From the NCBI RefSeq assembly GCF_008831285.2, contig NC_045138.2:10740571-10804570 (forward strand): 64,000 nucleotides of DNA, read 5' to 3'. The notes beneath the pieces are model-generated. The model had not been told where the DNA came from and searched no databases. It saw only the letters and a program-made list of their open reading frames with translations. The DNA comes from Nymphaea colorata. Taxonomy: Eukaryota; Streptophyta; Magnoliopsida; Nymphaeales; Nymphaeaceae. Positions 61,644 to 64,000 of this stretch are shown here, one piece after another (the first letter of the stretch is position 1; every line of letters begins with the position of its first letter). The position numbers and the translations under genes are program-made.

Positions 61644-61807
61644 TAGTTTGACATTAGAGACACTTTGTTAGCGTTTCATGAATGAATCTGTCTTAAAGAT
61701 TGGAATAAGTTTATAAAAAAATAGTTTTAGTGTCTGATGAACCTATCCCAAATTTTGGGGTAGATTCACAAGACACTCACAAAGTGTCTCTACTTCCAAA
61801 CACCCTA
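61644..61807. mobile_element. MITE with AGAGACACTTTGT ends (164 bp)
   Basis: The left end TAGTTTGACATTAGAGACAC and the inverted right end TAGGGTGTTTGGAAGTAGAG share the following 13-base core AGAGACACTTTGT perfectly. The interior has AAATTTTGGGGTAGATTCA, the motif also found in the elements at 15009 and 26409. No clear target-site duplication was seen. Confidence 0.6.
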
Positions 61808-62951
61808 GAAAACTCATACTATACCCTTACAAATAGAAGCAGTTGGAAAATAATTAGGCATCAGGAAAATTGCCACAAAAATGAGGAATGAGTGGGGCCC
61901 ATCTAAGCACTATTTATCTCTTCTGTATTTCCTCAAATTCAAATTTCAAAATTGCAGCAATTCAAAATTATTCAAGTTGACCACTAACTTGGGAAAAGAA
62001 CTCTAGGAAAGTACATGTTTACAATAGGTAAGAATATTGTAACGGTAACTTGCAAATGCATCAGTTACTTTAAGATGTGCTGGGGCCACCTAAGTGCACC
62101 ACCTGACTTGTGGTCCATACCACAAATATCCCTGCTTTACCTCAATGTTAAGCAATTTAAATAGCATATATCTTTTTATAAACCATGTGACTTTCTCAAG
62201 CTATTAGAATGTTCTAAACGCTAATAAAACTAATCTCTTTAGATTTTCAAAAACGTTGAGATTTACCAACTTAATCCATGCTTTATAATCAAATTCTTAA
62301 TAATTTTTAAAAGGCATGCCCCAAGCCAAAACTCTTCTAGAAATATTAGTTCTGGATGAGTTGTGTAGACTACACAAACACTACAAAAGTGACAATGCTT
62401 AGTCTTAATCTCTAAAATCTTTGTCTTTACTCCCAAGCTTGTTCTTATGCACATCAAGCTCTACTTCGATTCTGGAGTTGACCTTGATTCCAAGCTTAAT
62501 TCAGCAGTAAATGCTAATTTTAGCTCAAAATTAGTTGAAGTACTAAGGAAAAAGTTGAGGTTCCTCTCTTAATCTTTTTAACGAAATTCATTTACAAAAT
62601 TTAGGATTTCTGAATAGATGGAGGTTCTTTATCTTCAATTCATCTGTTACACTAGCAAAAGTTGCATACATAAACACATGAAACTGTTAATGAATCTGTT
62701 GATATTAAACTAGGCAGCAATGCTAGTATGCAACCTTTCCTAATAGAACCACAATCTTAAATAGACTAACATACCTCGAACCCAACCTTCATTTTGTGTC
62801 TCTTTATCAATAAAAATCACACAACATGATCACCCTGCATCAAAACTTGAATCCTTTTGTCTTGGATCAATGCAGTTGTTTTGCCTATTATGTGCAGCTA
62901 ATAAGCACTACAAAATCAACTTTACTTACTTAGAGTAATGGTACAAAGCTA
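61808..62951. other. Intergenic region
   Basis: AT-rich spacer with no recognised gene or repeat, apart from the left CAAAGCTA duplication (62944-62951) of the SINE candidate. Confidence 0.4.
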
Positions 62952-63186
62952 CCTCAAGGGACATAGCATAGTTGGTTAGGCTAGGGGCCTATAAAGGGGC
63001 ACGTATCTAGCTCGATTCTCGTGGGCATTATGTCTCTATGTTTTGAGTGGATGAGGTGTGGTACCTAAGCTGAAGGGTCGACTGCTGCCATCATTAACAC
63101 CAAAGCAGCCTAGGACCAAATTGAGGGGATTTCTGACCTCTTTTCCGAATGGTGGGTTGTTAACCTCTCACCTACCTAGAATGGAG
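62952..63186 (+). mobile_element. tRNA-derived SINE candidate (235 bp)
   Basis: TAGCATAGTTGG (62964-62975) fits a pol III A box and GCTCGATTCTC (63010-63020) fits a B box, with tRNA-like spacing of about 35 bases. The octamer CAAAGCTA flanks it on both sides (62944-62951 and 63187-63194), as expected for a target-site duplication. The 3' end lacks an obvious poly-A or poly-T tail, which is unusual for a plant SINE. Confidence 0.55.
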
Positions 63187-63194
63187 CAAAGCTA

Positions 63195-64000
63195 AATGAT
63201 CATCCACAGCTTTGAATCCAGTTTAACTTTCAAAAGCAAGGGCATCTACACTCCCACAAAGAGATATGAACGGTGCTAAGCCAATCTTCTTAACAAACTT
63301 GTTAAGACTCACATGCATATTTCATTCACCTTTCTAATCTAGAGCACTAGAATGCAACACATCTTCGAAGGCCTAATTCATGGACTCTGATTATCTATCA
63401 GTGTGTATAGAATGTTGTACTGAACTTCAAATTAATTCTCAACGGTTTGCACATTTGTGGCCAAAATCTTGTGGTGAACTCGAGATTCGGATCAAACATG
63501 ATGAAGATAAGGACTTGATTTAGTCTAACCATACACAAATCTATGGATTTCAACTCCAAAGATATGTAAATGTACAAACTTTATTAAGTTTAGCAATAAA
63601 GTACATAAGTTATGTCATTCTTAACCTGTAGTCTTTTGTATTTACATCTATTCCAGTTATAGATTTTGGATATGCATGTAATATGGTTGTAAACAGAATT
63701 TTGAGTACCACAACCTACTCCTCTCGATAAAAAGGTTCTAATCAGACGTTATGGCCTATAAGCAAAACCATGATAACCATCTTTGCCTTGACTTTGATTT
63801 ACCGTTCCCAAAAGGACTACTAGCCGGCCAGAGAAAGTGAAGGTAAAGCGAAATATTTTCTCTCATGAAGGTATGTTTTCAAACAACCTGCATGAAATAA
63901 TGGAGGGCCGAATTGACAAAAATTGTCCAACCATGGTAAATTCTACCATGAATGGCTTGAGGGAGCTATCAGATCAACTTACAGCATGGTGATAGAAGAT
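63195..64000. other. Intergenic region to window end
   Basis: AT-rich sequence in which I see no gene, repeat or promoter arrangement. Confidence 0.4.

Overview
The window is nuclear DNA from a flowering plant. It holds a land-plant-type IQM calmodulin-binding gene with eight GT-AG introns, the end of a plant SET-domain gene, Ty1/copia and Ty3/gypsy retrotransposons, an L1-type LINE, MITEs, and many (TA)n and (GA)n microsatellites. The species cannot be told from the sequence alone. Most of the DNA is AT-rich intergenic sequence.

Layout. 1-2730: the last two recognisable exons of a + strand SET-domain methyltransferase gene whose start lies outside the window, with a likely 3' UTR. 2730-20900: gene-poor spacer with compound microsatellites, small non-autonomous DNA elements and degenerate GGATTTGG-type repeats. 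20960-24800: the only complete protein gene, an IQM-family gene of nine coding exons (577 aa), preceded by a G-box and a TATA box. 24800-31075: spacer with two adjacent perfect tandem duplications, MITEs, a block of degenerate ~220-bp repeats, and a 681-bp hAT-like element with 12-bp inverted ends.

31075-59300 is a graveyard of retroelements. A truncated, frameshifted Ty3/gypsy element (- strand, 31075-36600) has a probable very long 5' LTR reaching 40804. A decayed Ty1/copia element (- strand, about 42510-46340) has a perfect 104-nt palindrome just beyond the end of its pol. A decayed LINE (+ strand, 47333-53136) has a multiplied ORF1 module and no reverse-transcriptase core. A Ty1/copia element with both LTRs (- strand, 53137-58016) is inserted in the LINE's 3' region, and the LINE tail resumes at 58017. 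Next comes a fragment of an SKU5-similar multicopper-oxidase-like gene (- strand, 58574-59225) that keeps one intron. 59300-64000 is spacer with a MITE (61644-61807) and a tRNA-derived SINE candidate (62952-63186).

Only the SET gene and the IQM gene look functional. All retroelement reading frames are broken by stops or frameshifts, and both retropepsin active sites that can be read are altered. I found no intact tRNA, rRNA or CRISPR array, and no gene system that is clearly new. The most unusual structures are the perfect palindrome, the MITE end caught in a tandem duplication, the duplicated LINE ORF1 module and the intron-bearing SKS gene fragment.
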